Assembly: GCF_014639275.1 (NCBI RefSeq)
Contig: NZ_BMFW01000022.1
Span: forward strand, 1-64,000
Source: Arthrobacter liuii
GTDB taxonomy: Bacteria > Actinomycetota > Actinomycetes > Actinomycetales > Micrococcaceae
Length of the DNA: 64,000 bases
Direction: 5' to 3'
The position numbers were made by a program, and so were the translations under genes. Shown here one piece after another: positions 43,305-51,985 of this stretch. The number at the start of each line of letters is the position of its first letter. Within the stretch, counting starts at the first letter, position 1. The notes under the pieces are model-generated. The model was not told the DNA's origin. It did not search any database and saw nothing but the letters and a program-made list of their open reading frames with translations.

Positions 43305-46136
43305 TCAGTCCTTGGCCCGGAACGCGGCCGCTAGTTCGCTGCGTGACCGGATTCCCATCTTCCGGTAGAGCCTGGTGAGGTGGTACTGCACCGTCTTTTC
43401 GGCCAGGAACAGGGCCCGGGCCGCCTCCTTGTTGGTTGCCCCCGCAGCCACCAGCTCGGCCACGGCCTGTTCCTGTGCCGTGAGCTGTTGATGGTGGCTG
43501 CCCACCGCAGAAAGCACCGGGTCAGCCGGGTCCGGCAGGTTCCCCACGTCCAGGCCTGTGGCCTTCAGCTCGCGGTCGCACCGTTCCACGTATGTGGCCG
43601 CGCCAAGGGTGTCATACAGGTCCCGCGCCGCCCGCAGCACCGATGAGGCCAGGCGGCGCTTTCCGGCCCGGCGCATGCTTTGCCCGAACGCGAAACTGAT
43701 CCGTGCCCGCAGATAGGGGCGGTTGAGCCCGCGGAGGTGCCCCAGCGCCGCCTCGAAGTACTCCCTTGCCATGTCCGGGTCCCCCTGCGCGGCCAGCAGC
43801 CGGCCCCTGGCCCACGCCACGCGGGCCAGGTCGGAGGGGACCTCCCGCTCGCGGTGAACTGCCTCGAACGCGGTGAGGAACGTATTGGCGGCATCCAGCT
43901 TGTCGGTCATGACCAGGGCGTTGACGTAGGTGTCCTGCCAGGGCCAGAAGGACACCCGTTGATCGGTCCAGGGGTCCAGTTCCGCCAGCGGCTGCATGGC
44001 AGCCAGGGCACTTTCGTAGTCCGCCCGTGCCTCGTGGAAGCGGGCGCGCGCCAGGCTGGCCGGGACCTGCATGGCGCGGTAGGTTCCCGGCTGCACCGCG
44101 GCCTGCGAGACGTAGTAGCGTGCGCGGTCCCAGTCGCCCCGCATGGACCACAGCTCGGCGGCCGTCCAGTACAGCAGCGGCCGGATCAGCGGCATCCGCG
44201 AGGTCTCCAGCCGGACGCTTGCCCGGGAGATGGTGGCGGCAGCGGCGTCCCAGTTGCCCAGCACTAGGTGGGTGCGGGCCAGCCAGGCCTCGGCCCACAG
44301 GGAGATCCGCAGCGATCCCCCGCGGTACTCGGTAGGGGCGGCCGACTCAAAATTCACCAGCGCGAATTCAGCGTTGTCCAGGCGCAAGGCCAGCCAGCCG
44401 GCGCCCATCTGCACGCGCTGCTTCTGGGCATTCTCGGCGGCCTGGGCGGAGGCCCGCTGGTAGGAGGCCTCGGCGTCCGCTATCCGGCCCTGGGCATAAA
44501 GACCCAGGCCGTAAATGGCCTCGGACTCGATATGCGCCGGAGTTCCGGGCTCCGTGAGCGCCATGGCGCGTTCGGCCCAGCCGGTAATCATTGGACCGTC
44601 CCAGGAGGCCACCCCGTGGAGGACGAAGCGCTGGGCCACCTGCGCTGCCGCGGCGGGTTCATGCTGCGGATTGCTGGTGCGCCAGGCCATTTCCAGCTGG
44701 CTTTGGGCGCTGTCGTTCTGGCCGGACACCGTGGACAGGTATCCCAGCACCGAGGAGCGCAGGGGCGACGGCGGCAGGGCATCCACCGCCCCGGCCCAGG
44801 CCTGTGCCTGCGCCACATTGCCGGAGCCCACCAGGGCGTCGACGGCTTTCAGGAGCCGGAGGTTCCGGGCGCGGACATCAGGGGACAGCCGCGAGGCGGA
44901 GAACAGCGCGGTGGAGGCATCCTGCCACGCCCCAACCGTGGCCTGCCGCCGCGCGAACTCTTCCAGTTCCGCGGCCAGGGTTTCGTCTGCGGCCGGGGTG
45001 GCGGCAACCCGGTGGCCCAGCTGTTCGCCCTCGGACTGGACGGCTTCGGCGGCCTTCCTGTGCAGGGCGATGCGCCGGCTTGGGACGATCTGTTCGTAGA
45101 CGGCTTCCGCGGTTCCGGGTTCCAGGAAGGCGACGGCGGAGCGGGACTGGTCTACGGACAGTCCGAGCAGCCCCGCACGGTGCCCCTCATCGAGTGCGGG
45201 CATGGCGGATTCCAGGCCGCCCACCGTGGCCACCTCAGCCAGGCCAGCGCCGGGCCCGAGCACCGCTGCGGCCTCCGCGGCGGCGACCAAGGCTGGGGAC
45301 GCGGCGGCCAAGACGCTGCGGACCCTGGCGCGCACCCGGGAGGTGGGCGGCAGGGACGGGAACCACGACTGCCACGTCTCCGGCGGCAGCTCGCGGAGCA
45401 GCTCCACGATGGACTGGGCAATGCCGCCGGTGTGCGTCACCAGGCCGTGGGCCGCCGTCGCGCTGAGGTCCAGGCCGAACAGGTTTCGGGCCATGTCCTG
45501 GACCTGCTGCGGCGAGAGGGGTTCCAGCGGAATGCGGACCACCTGGTGGCCGGTGAGGAAGTCGAGCACGCCGGCGGGGACACGGGGCGCGTCCACAGGG
45601 TTGAGGGTCAGCAGGAACAGGACCCGCTTGTCGTGCAGCCTGCGCATGACGAAGGTGAGGATGCGCAGGCTCGCCTCGTCGAGCTTGTGGACGTCGTCGA
45701 CGGCGACCACCACGCTGCCGTGCGTCTGCAGGCCTTCGAGATGGGTGCTAAGGGTGGAGGCGTAGTTGACCACCTGGTCCGGGGTAAGGGAGGCGACGGG
45801 CCCCGGCGCCAGGGCCGGGCCGCCGTCGTAATCCTTTGCCGTCCGGAGCGGCAGGGTCCGCATGAGCTGGGAGTAGCCTGCCAGGGCGAACTGCGCCTCC
45901 CAGTCGTCCCCCATGGCGGACAGCACGCGGACGCCACGGGCGGCAGTCCGGCAGTGGTCAAGGAAGAGTTCCAGGAGCGCGGTTTTGCCGGAGCCGGAGG
46001 GCCCGGAGAGGACCACGGTTCCCACTTTGCCCTTGCGGACGGTGCGGAGGATTTCCAGCAGCTGCTCGAACGCCGCGGCCCGGCCCGCCAGCGGGAAGTC
46101 CTCCGCCATTTCGCCCTGGGTGGAGCCCGCTGTCAT
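43305..46136 (-). CDS. benR: LuxR-family LAL regulator (BenR-like) of the ben operon
   Basis: A 943-residue regulator from ATG 46136. An N-terminal AAA/STAND ATPase has Walker A GPSGSGKT at 45-52 and a Walker B region (VVVAVDDVHKLDEAS near 140). A long helical, TPR-like middle part follows (about 400-860). The C-terminal LuxR helix-turn-helix is LTAQEQAVAELVAAGATNKEAARALFLAEKTVQYHLTRLYRKMG. It lies 51 bases below benD on the same strand. In Corynebacterium a LuxR-type BenR activates benzoate genes, so the same role is likely here. Confidence 0.87.
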   Translation of the reverse strand: MTAGSTQGEMAEDFPLAGRAAAFEQLLEILRTVRKGKVGTVVLSGPSGSGKTALLELFLDHCRTAARGVRVLSAMGDDWEAQFALAGYSQLMRTLPLRTAKDYDGGPALAPGPVASLTPDQVVNYASTLSTHLEGLQTHGSVVVAVDDVHKLDEASLRILTFVMRRLHDKRVLFLLTLNPVDAPRVPAGVLDFLTGHQVVRIPLEPLSPQQVQDMARNLFGLDLSATAAHGLVTHTGGIAQSIVELLRELPPETWQSWFPSLPPTSRVRARVRSVLAAASPALVAAAEAAAVLGPGAGLAEVATVGGLESAMPALDEGHRAGLLGLSVDQSRSAVAFLEPGTAEAVYEQIVPSRRIALHRKAAEAVQSEGEQLGHRVAATPAADETLAAELEEFARRQATVGAWQDASTALFSASRLSPDVRARNLRLLKAVDALVGSGNVAQAQAWAGAVDALPPSPLRSSVLGYLSTVSGQNDSAQSQLEMAWRTSNPQHEPAAAAQVAQRFVLHGVASWDGPMITGWAERAMALTEPGTPAHIESEAIYGLGLYAQGRIADAEASYQRASAQAAENAQKQRVQMGAGWLALRLDNAEFALVNFESAAPTEYRGGSLRISLWAEAWLARTHLVLGNWDAAAATISRASVRLETSRMPLIRPLLYWTAAELWSMRGDWDRARYYVSQAAVQPGTYRAMQVPASLARARFHEARADYESALAAMQPLAELDPWTDQRVSFWPWQDTYVNALVMTDKLDAANTFLTAFEAVHREREVPSDLARVAWARGRLLAAQGDPDMAREYFEAALGHLRGLNRPYLRARISFAFGQSMRRAGKRRLASSVLRAARDLYDTLGAATYVERCDRELKATGLDVGNLPDPADPVLSAVGSHHQQLTAQEQAVAELVAAGATNKEAARALFLAEKTVQYHLTRLYRKMGIRSRSELAAAFRAKD

Positions 46137-46187
46137 GGCCGCAATCCTACCGGAGCGGCGCGGGCGCCCCGCGTCCAGCACAGACCC

Positions 46188-47015
46188 TTACCCCAGGTCA
46201 CCGCCGGCCACCGGGAGGATGCTGCCGGTCAGGTAGGACGCCTCGTCCGAGGCAAGGAACACGATGGGCGCCGCCTGCTCGTCCAGGGTGCCGTAGCGCT
46301 TCATGAACGAGGACTCCACCGTCTGGTCAACGATGGTTTGGTACCAGTCCTTCTCGGTGGCGGATTCGGCTTCCGGCCCGCGCTTGACCTTGCGCGGCGG
46401 GGCTTCCGTGCCGCCCGGGGCGGTGGCCACCACGCGGATGCCGCGCCCGGCCACCTCCATGGCCAGCGACTGGGTCAGGGCGTTCACGCCACCTTTTGCC
46501 GCGGCATAGGGCACCCGGTGCATTCCCCGGGTGGCTACCGAGGAGACGTTCACGATCGTGCCGGAGCCCTGCTCCATCATGGTCGGCAGGACCGCCCGGC
46601 AGGTCCAGAGCGTGGGAAAGAGCGAGCGGCGGATTTCCTTCTCGATCTTGTCCTCGTCGTACTCCTGGTAGGGCCGGGCCCAGATGGTCCCGCCCACGTT
46701 GTTGACCAGGACGTCCACCCGCCCGTGGGCCGCGAGCGCGGTTTTGACGGCCCGGGTGGCACCGGCGAAGGTCTCCAGGTCCGCGGTCACGGACGTGGCC
46801 GAGCCGCCCGAACCCGACACCTTGGCGGCCTGGTCGATGCCGCGGGCAACGTCGTGGACCAGGTCCGCGCGGTCCACCAGGACCACTGCGCCGCCCTCGG
46901 CCCCGATGCGTTCGGCCACTTTCTGGCCGATACCCTGGGCGGCACCGGTGACGACGGCGACCTTGCCGCCGAACCTGCCCGGGGTCACGTATTGCCCGGC
47001 GTACGGCGCAGCCAT
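46188..47015 (-). CDS. benD: Benzoate cis-diol dehydrogenase (1,6-dihydroxycyclohexa-2,4-diene-1-carboxylate DH)
   Basis: A 275-residue short-chain dehydrogenase. The cofactor motif is VTGAAQGIGQKVAERIGA (about 20-37), NNVGG follows, and the catalytic Ser-Tyr-Lys lies in SSVATRGMHRVPYAAAKGGVNAL. It oxidises the benzoate cis-diol to catechol with loss of CO2 and formation of NADH. Its ATG overlaps the benC stop (TGATG), and its C-terminal GSILPVAGGDLG is typical of BenD/XylL. Confidence 0.94.
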   Translation of the reverse strand: MAAPYAGQYVTPGRFGGKVAVVTGAAQGIGQKVAERIGAEGGAVVLVDRADLVHDVARGIDQAAKVSGSGGSATSVTADLETFAGATRAVKTALAAHGRVDVLVNNVGGTIWARPYQEYDEDKIEKEIRRSLFPTLWTCRAVLPTMMEQGSGTIVNVSSVATRGMHRVPYAAAKGGVNALTQSLAMEVAGRGIRVVATAPGGTEAPPRKVKRGPEAESATEKDWYQTIVDQTVESSFMKRYGTLDEQAAPIVFLASDEASYLTGSILPVAGGDLG

Positions 47016-48586
47016 CAGTGTGCGGCCTTGGCGTCGATGGCACCGACCATGGTCCCCTTGGCATCCTGGGCGTGGGCCATGATGACTTCGCGCAGCCTGG
47101 TTTTGTCCCCGCGTTCAAAGGCGTCGACGACGTCAAGGTGGTCCTGCGTGACGCGCTCGAAGATCGGCGTGCCGGCTTCGAAGGCCGCGGCCATCTGGGC
47201 GTGGACGTCCAGGCGGCGGTAGGACTCCAGGAGCATCGGGTTGTCACAGATCGTGAAGAGGTACTCGTGGAATTCCTCGTTGGTGCGGGCAAACACGTCG
47301 GGATCGGTGATGTTCCCGCCCTGTACCGAACCGGTGGTGGCCTCCGCGAGCCGGCGGAACTGGCGCAGCTGCTCCTCGCTGAGCCTTCCCAGCAGCAGTT
47401 CGCTGACCGCAAGCTCCAGGCCCATGCGGGCATCGAGCTGGGCGAAGCTGTCCTCCTTGCGGAAATCCAGCCGGCCGGTCTCCAGCGAGGACACAGCCTC
47501 GCCGCGCGTCATGGTGTCGCCTTCGGCCTGGATCTTCCCGGCCGGTGCCGGGGCGCCGGTTTCGGCGTCGCCTCCGGTGGTCTCCTTCGGCGCGAAACGT
47601 TCGAAGTAGAAATTGGCGGGCTTGATGCCTTCGGTGTCCAGCCATTTGGAGACGGCGTTGACCATGGGGGGCGGGCCACAGAGGTAGATGTCCACGTCGC
47701 CGTCGTTGAGGTGCTTCGGTTCGATGATCTGCGTGACGTATCCGGTGTGCGGGGCGGAGGTGCCGGGTTCGGAGGCGATGTAGTCCCAGGTGAAGCCCGG
47801 CAGTTTCGCCTCATAGGCGCGGAGCCAGTCCAGGCCCACGATGTCGGCTTCGCGGGTGAGCCCGTAGATCAGGTGGACCGGGCTGGACGGCGGGTTTTCG
47901 GCGAGCTTTTCCAGGATGGACAGCAGCGGGGCCAGTCCGGTGCCGCCGGCCAGGAGCAGCAGGGGCCGCTTCGGTTCGCGCAGGAAGAAGGATCCGAACG
48001 GGCCGGTGAACTCGATGGCGTCGCCGACTGCGGCGCGGTCGCGCAGGTATTCGGACATCGCGCCCTGCGGAGTCACGCGGACCATGAAGGATGCGTCCTG
48101 GACGTCGGGGCCGCTGCTGAAGGAGTAGGAGCGCTCGGCGTCGGTGCCGGGAACCTTGAGGTTGACGTACTGTCCGGGGAGGAAAGCCAGCGCATCCCGG
48201 TTGGCCACGTCCAGGGTGAAGGACACCGTGGTGTCCGTGTGCCGGTTGAGCTCCTTGATGGTGGAGCTGAAGGTGGCGGCCGCCGTCTTGGCCGATTCGG
48301 ACGTGGCCGGGATCTGGATGGCCAGGTCGGACTCCGGAACGGCCTGGCAGGTCAGCAGGTAGCCCTTTTCAAGCTCCTCCTCGGTCATGGCGTCGTCGAT
48401 GTAGTCACCGGGGTCGAAGGAGCCGGAATCGCAGAAGGCCTTGCAGGTGCCGCAGGCGCCGTCCCGGCAGTCCGACGGAATGTTGATGCGCGCCTTGTAG
48501 GCCGCGTCCATGACGGTCTCATAGTCGCCGACCTTGATGACTTTGGTGACGCCGTCTTCGAAGCTGAGGGCTACTTTGTGGCCCAT
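47015..48586 (-). CDS. benC: Benzoate 1,2-dioxygenase reductase with C-terminal FCD-like domain
   Basis: A 523-residue protein; Pseudomonas/Acinetobacter BenC is about 340. Residues 1-95 are a 2Fe-2S plant-type ferredoxin (Cys40, Cys45, Cys48, Cys80). Residues 105-335 are an FAD/NAD reductase (RSYS 152-155, GGTGLAP 214-220, CGPPPM 303-308). It passes electrons from NADH to BenAB. A linker (about 335-372) leads to residues 376-515, which resemble an FCD domain: ARMGLELAVSELLLGRLSEEQL, NEEFHEYLF with His440, DHLDVVDAFERGD with His483, and MAHAQD with His505. No helix-turn-helix is present. AGGAGG precedes the ATG. Confidence 0.93.
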   Translation of the reverse strand: MGHKVALSFEDGVTKVIKVGDYETVMDAAYKARINIPSDCRDGACGTCKAFCDSGSFDPGDYIDDAMTEEELEKGYLLTCQAVPESDLAIQIPATSESAKTAAATFSSTIKELNRHTDTTVSFTLDVANRDALAFLPGQYVNLKVPGTDAERSYSFSSGPDVQDASFMVRVTPQGAMSEYLRDRAAVGDAIEFTGPFGSFFLREPKRPLLLLAGGTGLAPLLSILEKLAENPPSSPVHLIYGLTREADIVGLDWLRAYEAKLPGFTWDYIASEPGTSAPHTGYVTQIIEPKHLNDGDVDIYLCGPPPMVNAVSKWLDTEGIKPANFYFERFAPKETTGGDAETGAPAPAGKIQAEGDTMTRGEAVSSLETGRLDFRKEDSFAQLDARMGLELAVSELLLGRLSEEQLRQFRRLAEATTGSVQGGNITDPDVFARTNEEFHEYLFTICDNPMLLESYRRLDVHAQMAAAFEAGTPIFERVTQDHLDVVDAFERGDKTRLREVIMAHAQDAKGTMVGAIDAKAAH

Positions 48587-48709
48587 GGGGTCCTCCTGAC
48601 TGGCCGGGCGCGTCGTCGCGTCCCGGTAAAAGTTGTGGCGTGCCCGGCGGGCACGGGGTGGGAGCTGCCGTGCGGCGCCCGTACGTCCTGGGCGCCGGCT
48701 GCAGGCAGG

Positions 48710-49246
48710 TCAGATCATGTAGACGTCCACCACATGGTGGATGTAGTCGTTCTTCAGGACCACTTTCTTCTTCAGGATCACCGGCTGGGAACCGGAAAGG
48801 TCCACCGTGTAGTAGCTGGTGCCGAAGTAGGTGTCCGTCGTGTTGTAGCGGAAGTAGAGCGTGAACCAGTTGAAGCGCACCTCCACCTTTCCGCCGTCGT
48901 TCGCCAAAACCTCGACGTCCGTGATGTTGTGGCCCGTGCGCGGCTCCGGGAGGGAGGTGGCTGATGACCTGTCGGTCTTGACCCGGAACACCCGGTCCTC
49001 GATGCCGCCGCGGTTGTCGTAGTAGATCAGGGAGATCTCGTTCTGGGGATCCTGCGTCAGCTGGTCATCCACGTCCCAGGCCGGCATCCAGAATTCGGAG
49101 TCCGGGTGGTAGCACTCCAGCCATTCATCGAACTGGCGGTCGTCCAGCAGGCGGGCTTCCCGGTAAAGGAACGCCCGGACGGTTTCGAGGGTTGCAATGT
49201 CCTCCGGAGTCTTTGGGACCGGGGCGGTGTGGGTCAGGTTGGTCAT
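48710..49246 (-). CDS. benB: Benzoate 1,2-dioxygenase small (beta) subunit
   Basis: A 178-residue ring-hydroxylating dioxygenase beta subunit. VRAFLYREARLLDDRQFDEWLECYHPDSEFWMPAWD and the C-terminal PVILKKKVVLKNDYIHHVVDVYMI are typical of BenB/XylY. It forms the alpha3-beta3 oxygenase with BenA and is structural rather than catalytic. Located 36 bases after benA and 123 bases before benC. Confidence 0.95.
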   Translation of the reverse strand: MTNLTHTAPVPKTPEDIATLETVRAFLYREARLLDDRQFDEWLECYHPDSEFWMPAWDVDDQLTQDPQNEISLIYYDNRGGIEDRVFRVKTDRSSATSLPEPRTGHNITDVEVLANDGGKVEVRFNWFTLYFRYNTTDTYFGTSYYTVDLSGSQPVILKKKVVLKNDYIHHVVDVYMI

Positions 49247-49282
49247 GGGTACTGCGCTCTCTGTAGTTCCGGGTGGGCTCTG

Positions 49283-50668
49283 TCAGGCGGTGACGGGGAC
49301 GGATTCCAGCGCCGAACGCTCCTCTTGCTCCGCCAGGGCCCGGTCCATGACTTCCTTCCAGTACCCGTGCTGGATGGGGTAGAGCCCTTCGTCTTCGGTG
49401 CGCACGCCGGAAGCGATCACCCGGGTCATGCCCAGGGCCTGCGCCTGCTCGTCCGGGCCGACGATCTCGTGGGTGGAGCCGCGGGTCATGTCGTTCCACG
49501 GGGCGCTGGTGGCCCAGTAGGTCTTGTTGCAGGAGCGGAATTCCTCAAGGTCGTCCGGCGTGGCCATGCCAGTGGCGTTGAAGAAGTCCTCATACTGGCG
49601 GATGCGCTTGGAACGGTTCTCCTGGGACTCCCCCTTGGGGGCGATGCAGTAGATGGTCACCTCCGTCTGATCAGCGGAAATAGGCCGGAAGTGGCGGATC
49701 TGCGACGAGAACTGGTCCATGATGTAGACGTTCGGGTACAGGCACAGGTTGCGGGAGATGTTGATCATGAAGTTGGCCATCTCCTCGCCGTACTTGGCCA
49801 CAAGTTCGTCGCGGCGGTCCCAGAGCGGGCGGTCCTGGGGGTTGGTCCATTCCTGCCACAGGAGCAGGTGCCCGTGGTCGTAGGAGTAGAAGCCGCCCTT
49901 GACCTTGCCCCACTTGCCGGCATCCATGGCCTTGGTCTTGTTGGCGGAGTCTCCGGCGCTGCGGCGGGCCGTGGTGGCCGCGTAGTTCCAGTGCACGGCC
50001 GTGACGTGGTAGCCGTCCGCGCCGTTCTCGGCCTGGACCTTCCAGTTGCCGTCATAGGTGTAGGTAGAGGAGCCGCGCAGGACTTCCAGGCCTTCCGGTG
50101 ACTGGTCGACGATCGAGTCGATGACCTTGGTGGCATCGCCCAGGTGCTCCTCGAGCGGGAGCACGTCGGCCTTCAGCGAACCGAAGAGGAAGCCGCGGTA
50201 GGACTCGAATCGGGCCACCTTGGTGAGGTCGTGCGAGCCTTCCTTGTTGAAGGTCTCGGGGTAGCCGGCGTTCCGGGAGTCCTTGACCTTCAGCAGCTCC
50301 CCGGAGTTCTTGAAGGTCCAGCCGTGGAACGGGCAGGTGAAGGTGGTGCGGTTGTCCGTCTTGCGGCGGCACAGCATGGCGCCGCGGTGCGAACAGGCGT
50401 TGACCAGGCAGTTCAGCTTCCCGTCCTTGTCCCGGGTGATCATCACGGGGGTGCGGCCGATGTAGGTGGTGAAGTAGTCGCCCACGTTGGGGATCTGCGA
50501 CTCGTGGGCGAGGTACACCCAGTTGCCTTCGAAGATGTGCTTCATCTCGAGTTCGAAGATCTCCTGATCGGTGAAGATCTCGCGCTTTGCCCGGATGACG
50601 CCGTTCTCGCGGTCGTCGATCACGGCGTCGGCAAGGACCTCGCGGGCATGGATCAGGTTCTCGGTCAT
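49283..50668 (-). CDS. benA: Benzoate 1,2-dioxygenase large (alpha) subunit
   Basis: A 461-residue oxygenase subunit, the same size as Acinetobacter BenA. The Rieske centre is Cys92-x-His94 (ACSHRG) and Cys112-x-x-His115 (CPFHGW). The mononuclear iron site lies in [15 protein letters not shown]. It adds O2 to benzoate giving the cis-diol. I chose ATG 50668 ([10 protein letters not shown]) because GGGAG lies 8-9 bases upstream; ATG 50683 has no such site and the frame is open much further. First gene of benABCD, divergent from catA. Confidence 0.95.
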   Translation of the reverse strand: MTENLIHAREVLADAVIDDRENGVIRAKREIFTDQEIFELEMKHIFEGNWVYLAHESQIPNVGDYFTTYIGRTPVMITRDKDGKLNCLVNACSHRGAMLCRRKTDNRTTFTCPFHGWTFKNSGELLKVKDSRNAGYPETFNKEGSHDLTKVARFESYRGFLFGSLKADVLPLEEHLGDATKVIDSIVDQSPEGLEVLRGSSTYTYDGNWKVQAENGADGYHVTAVHWNYAATTARRSAGDSANKTKAMDAGKWGKVKGGFYSYDHGHLLLWQEWTNPQDRPLWDRRDELVAKYGEEMANFMINISRNLCLYPNVYIMDQFSSQIRHFRPISADQTEVTIYCIAPKGESQENRSKRIRQYEDFFNATGMATPDDLEEFRSCNKTYWATSAPWNDMTRGSTHEIVGPDEQAQALGMTRVIASGVRTEDEGLYPIQHGYWKEVMDRALAEQEERSALESVPVTA

Positions 50669-50993
50669 GGCGTGCTCCCTCATTGGAGATTGCTGGACGG
50701 ATGGGCGGAGGTCCACTCGGGAAGAGGCTTCGGCAGCGGACGTTGTCCAGCAATTCTTGCCGCTCGTGATTGGCCTCACATCAGGTAAATACCTAGGTTT
50801 CACCAAGGGTGTCTTTATGTACCGATAATGACTCAAAAGATGCCTAGTTGATATTTGTAGCGTCCTTATCCGGGGCCTACGATTGAGACCGACATCACGC
50901 GGTGCGGCGCAGGACACAACGACTGGCCCCGCAGCCCGCGTCGGGTACAGGAGCCCTTCCTGTCCCCATTCAATGAGGAAGGTGGAAATCGTC
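50669..50993. promoter_or_regulatory. Divergent benA-catA control region
   Basis: 325 bases between the benA and catA starts. Next to benA, ATTGCTGGAC (50689-50698) and GTCCAGCAAT (50745-50754) form a perfect 10-base inverted repeat with a 46-base spacer. An AT-richer centre (50780-50870) contains ACCTAGGT at 50791-50798 and a later TGCCTAG at 50840-50846, possible half-sites. The LAL and LysR regulators of the cluster are the obvious candidates to bind here; which one does is not visible. Confidence 0.55.
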
Positions 50994-51878
50994 ATGACCC
51001 AAACCCCAACGGACAGCCGCACGGAAAACGAAGGCACCGCCGTCGAAGCAGGGACCAAGGCAACCGAGCGGTTCGCAGCGTCGGGCAAGCTCTCCAAGGT
51101 GGAAGTGCCCAAGGAACGGGTGAGCCTGCTTGCCGGAGCGCTGATCAAGGCCGCCAACGACATCGTCGAGGAACACCAGGTCACCTACGAGGAATACAAC
51201 GCGCTCAAAGCCTGGCTGATCAAGGTTGGGACGGACGGCGAATGGCCGCTGTTCCTTGACGTCTGGATTGAGCACACCGTTGAGGACGTCAACTCCCAGG
51301 ACCGCCCCGGCACCGTGGGCACCATTGAGGGCCCCTACTACGTTCCCAATTCCCCGGAACTCCAGACGCCCGCCACCGTGGAGATGCGCGAGGACGAGGA
51401 GGGCACTCCCCTGCGCTTCGGCGGCCGTTTCACTGACACGGACGGCAACGCAATCCAGGGTGCACAGGTGGAGATCTGGCACGCAGACAGCGCAGGGTTC
51501 TACTCCCAGTACGCCCCCGGGCTGCCCGAATGGCTCTTCCGCGCCACCGTCAAGGCAGGCGACGATGGCCGGTTCGAAATCAACACCATGCGCCCGGCCC
51601 CGTACCAGATCCCCACGGACGGGGCCTGCGGCCAGCTCATCAACGCTGCAGGGTGGCACGCCTGGCGGCCGGCCCACATCCACATCAAGGTGTCCGCGCC
51701 CGGTTACCAGCCCGTCACCCAGCAGCTGTACTTCCCCGGCGACCCCCACAACGCTGACGACATCGCCTCGGCCGTCAAGCCTGAACTGATGCTGGACCCC
51801 CGGCCCCGCACGGACGGCGGCGCAGGCGAAGAGGTTGCTTACGACTACGTCCTTGCCAAGGAAGGCCAGCACAAGTAG
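50994..51878 (+). CDS. catA: Catechol 1,2-dioxygenase (intradiol)
   Basis: A 294-residue intradiol dioxygenase. The Fe(III) ligands are visible: Tyr116 in GPYYVP, Tyr204 in RPAPYQIP, and His228 and His230 in PAHIHIK. The N-terminal helical domain (about 40-105) serves dimerisation. It cleaves catechol to cis,cis-muconate. ATG 50994 follows GAGGAAGGTGG; an in-frame ATG at 50973 has no ribosome site. Divergent from benA and followed by benE. Confidence 0.95.
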   Translation: MTQTPTDSRTENEGTAVEAGTKATERFAASGKLSKVEVPKERVSLLAGALIKAANDIVEEHQVTYEEYNALKAWLIKVGTDGEWPLFLDVWIEHTVEDVNSQDRPGTVGTIEGPYYVPNSPELQTPATVEMREDEEGTPLRFGGRFTDTDGNAIQGAQVEIWHADSAGFYSQYAPGLPEWLFRATVKAGDDGRFEINTMRPAPYQIPTDGACGQLINAAGWHAWRPAHIHIKVSAPGYQPVTQQLYFPGDPHNADDIASAVKPELMLDPRPRTDGGAGEEVAYDYVLAKEGQHK

Positions 51879-51922
51879 GCGTTTCCCGTTCAGCAGTGCC
51901 GGCGGCCGTACCGGCCCGGCAA

Positions 51923-51956
51923 ATAGGCGTTCCGGGTGCAAACCCGGAACGCCTAT
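51923..51956 (+). terminator. Perfect hairpin between catA and benE
   Basis: A 15-bp perfect stem ATAGGCGTTCCGGGT / ACCCGGAACGCCTAT with a GCAA tetraloop. No U-run follows (ACTGATGC), so it may be a weak or factor-assisted terminator, or an RNA-stabilising element within a catA-benE transcript. It ends 29 bases before the benE start. Confidence 0.6.
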
Positions 51957-51985
51957 ACTGATGCAGCCACTTGCCAGGAGCCCCC

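Noticed and set aside
44268..47222. Very long open frame antisense to benR and benD
   Set aside because: Composition is Gly/Arg/His/Gln-rich without any domain, and the opposite strand encodes well-conserved proteins; it is a high-GC shadow.
47018..48964. Long open frame antisense to benC
   Set aside because: Antisense to recognised ferredoxin-reductase motifs, with no own domains or ribosome site.
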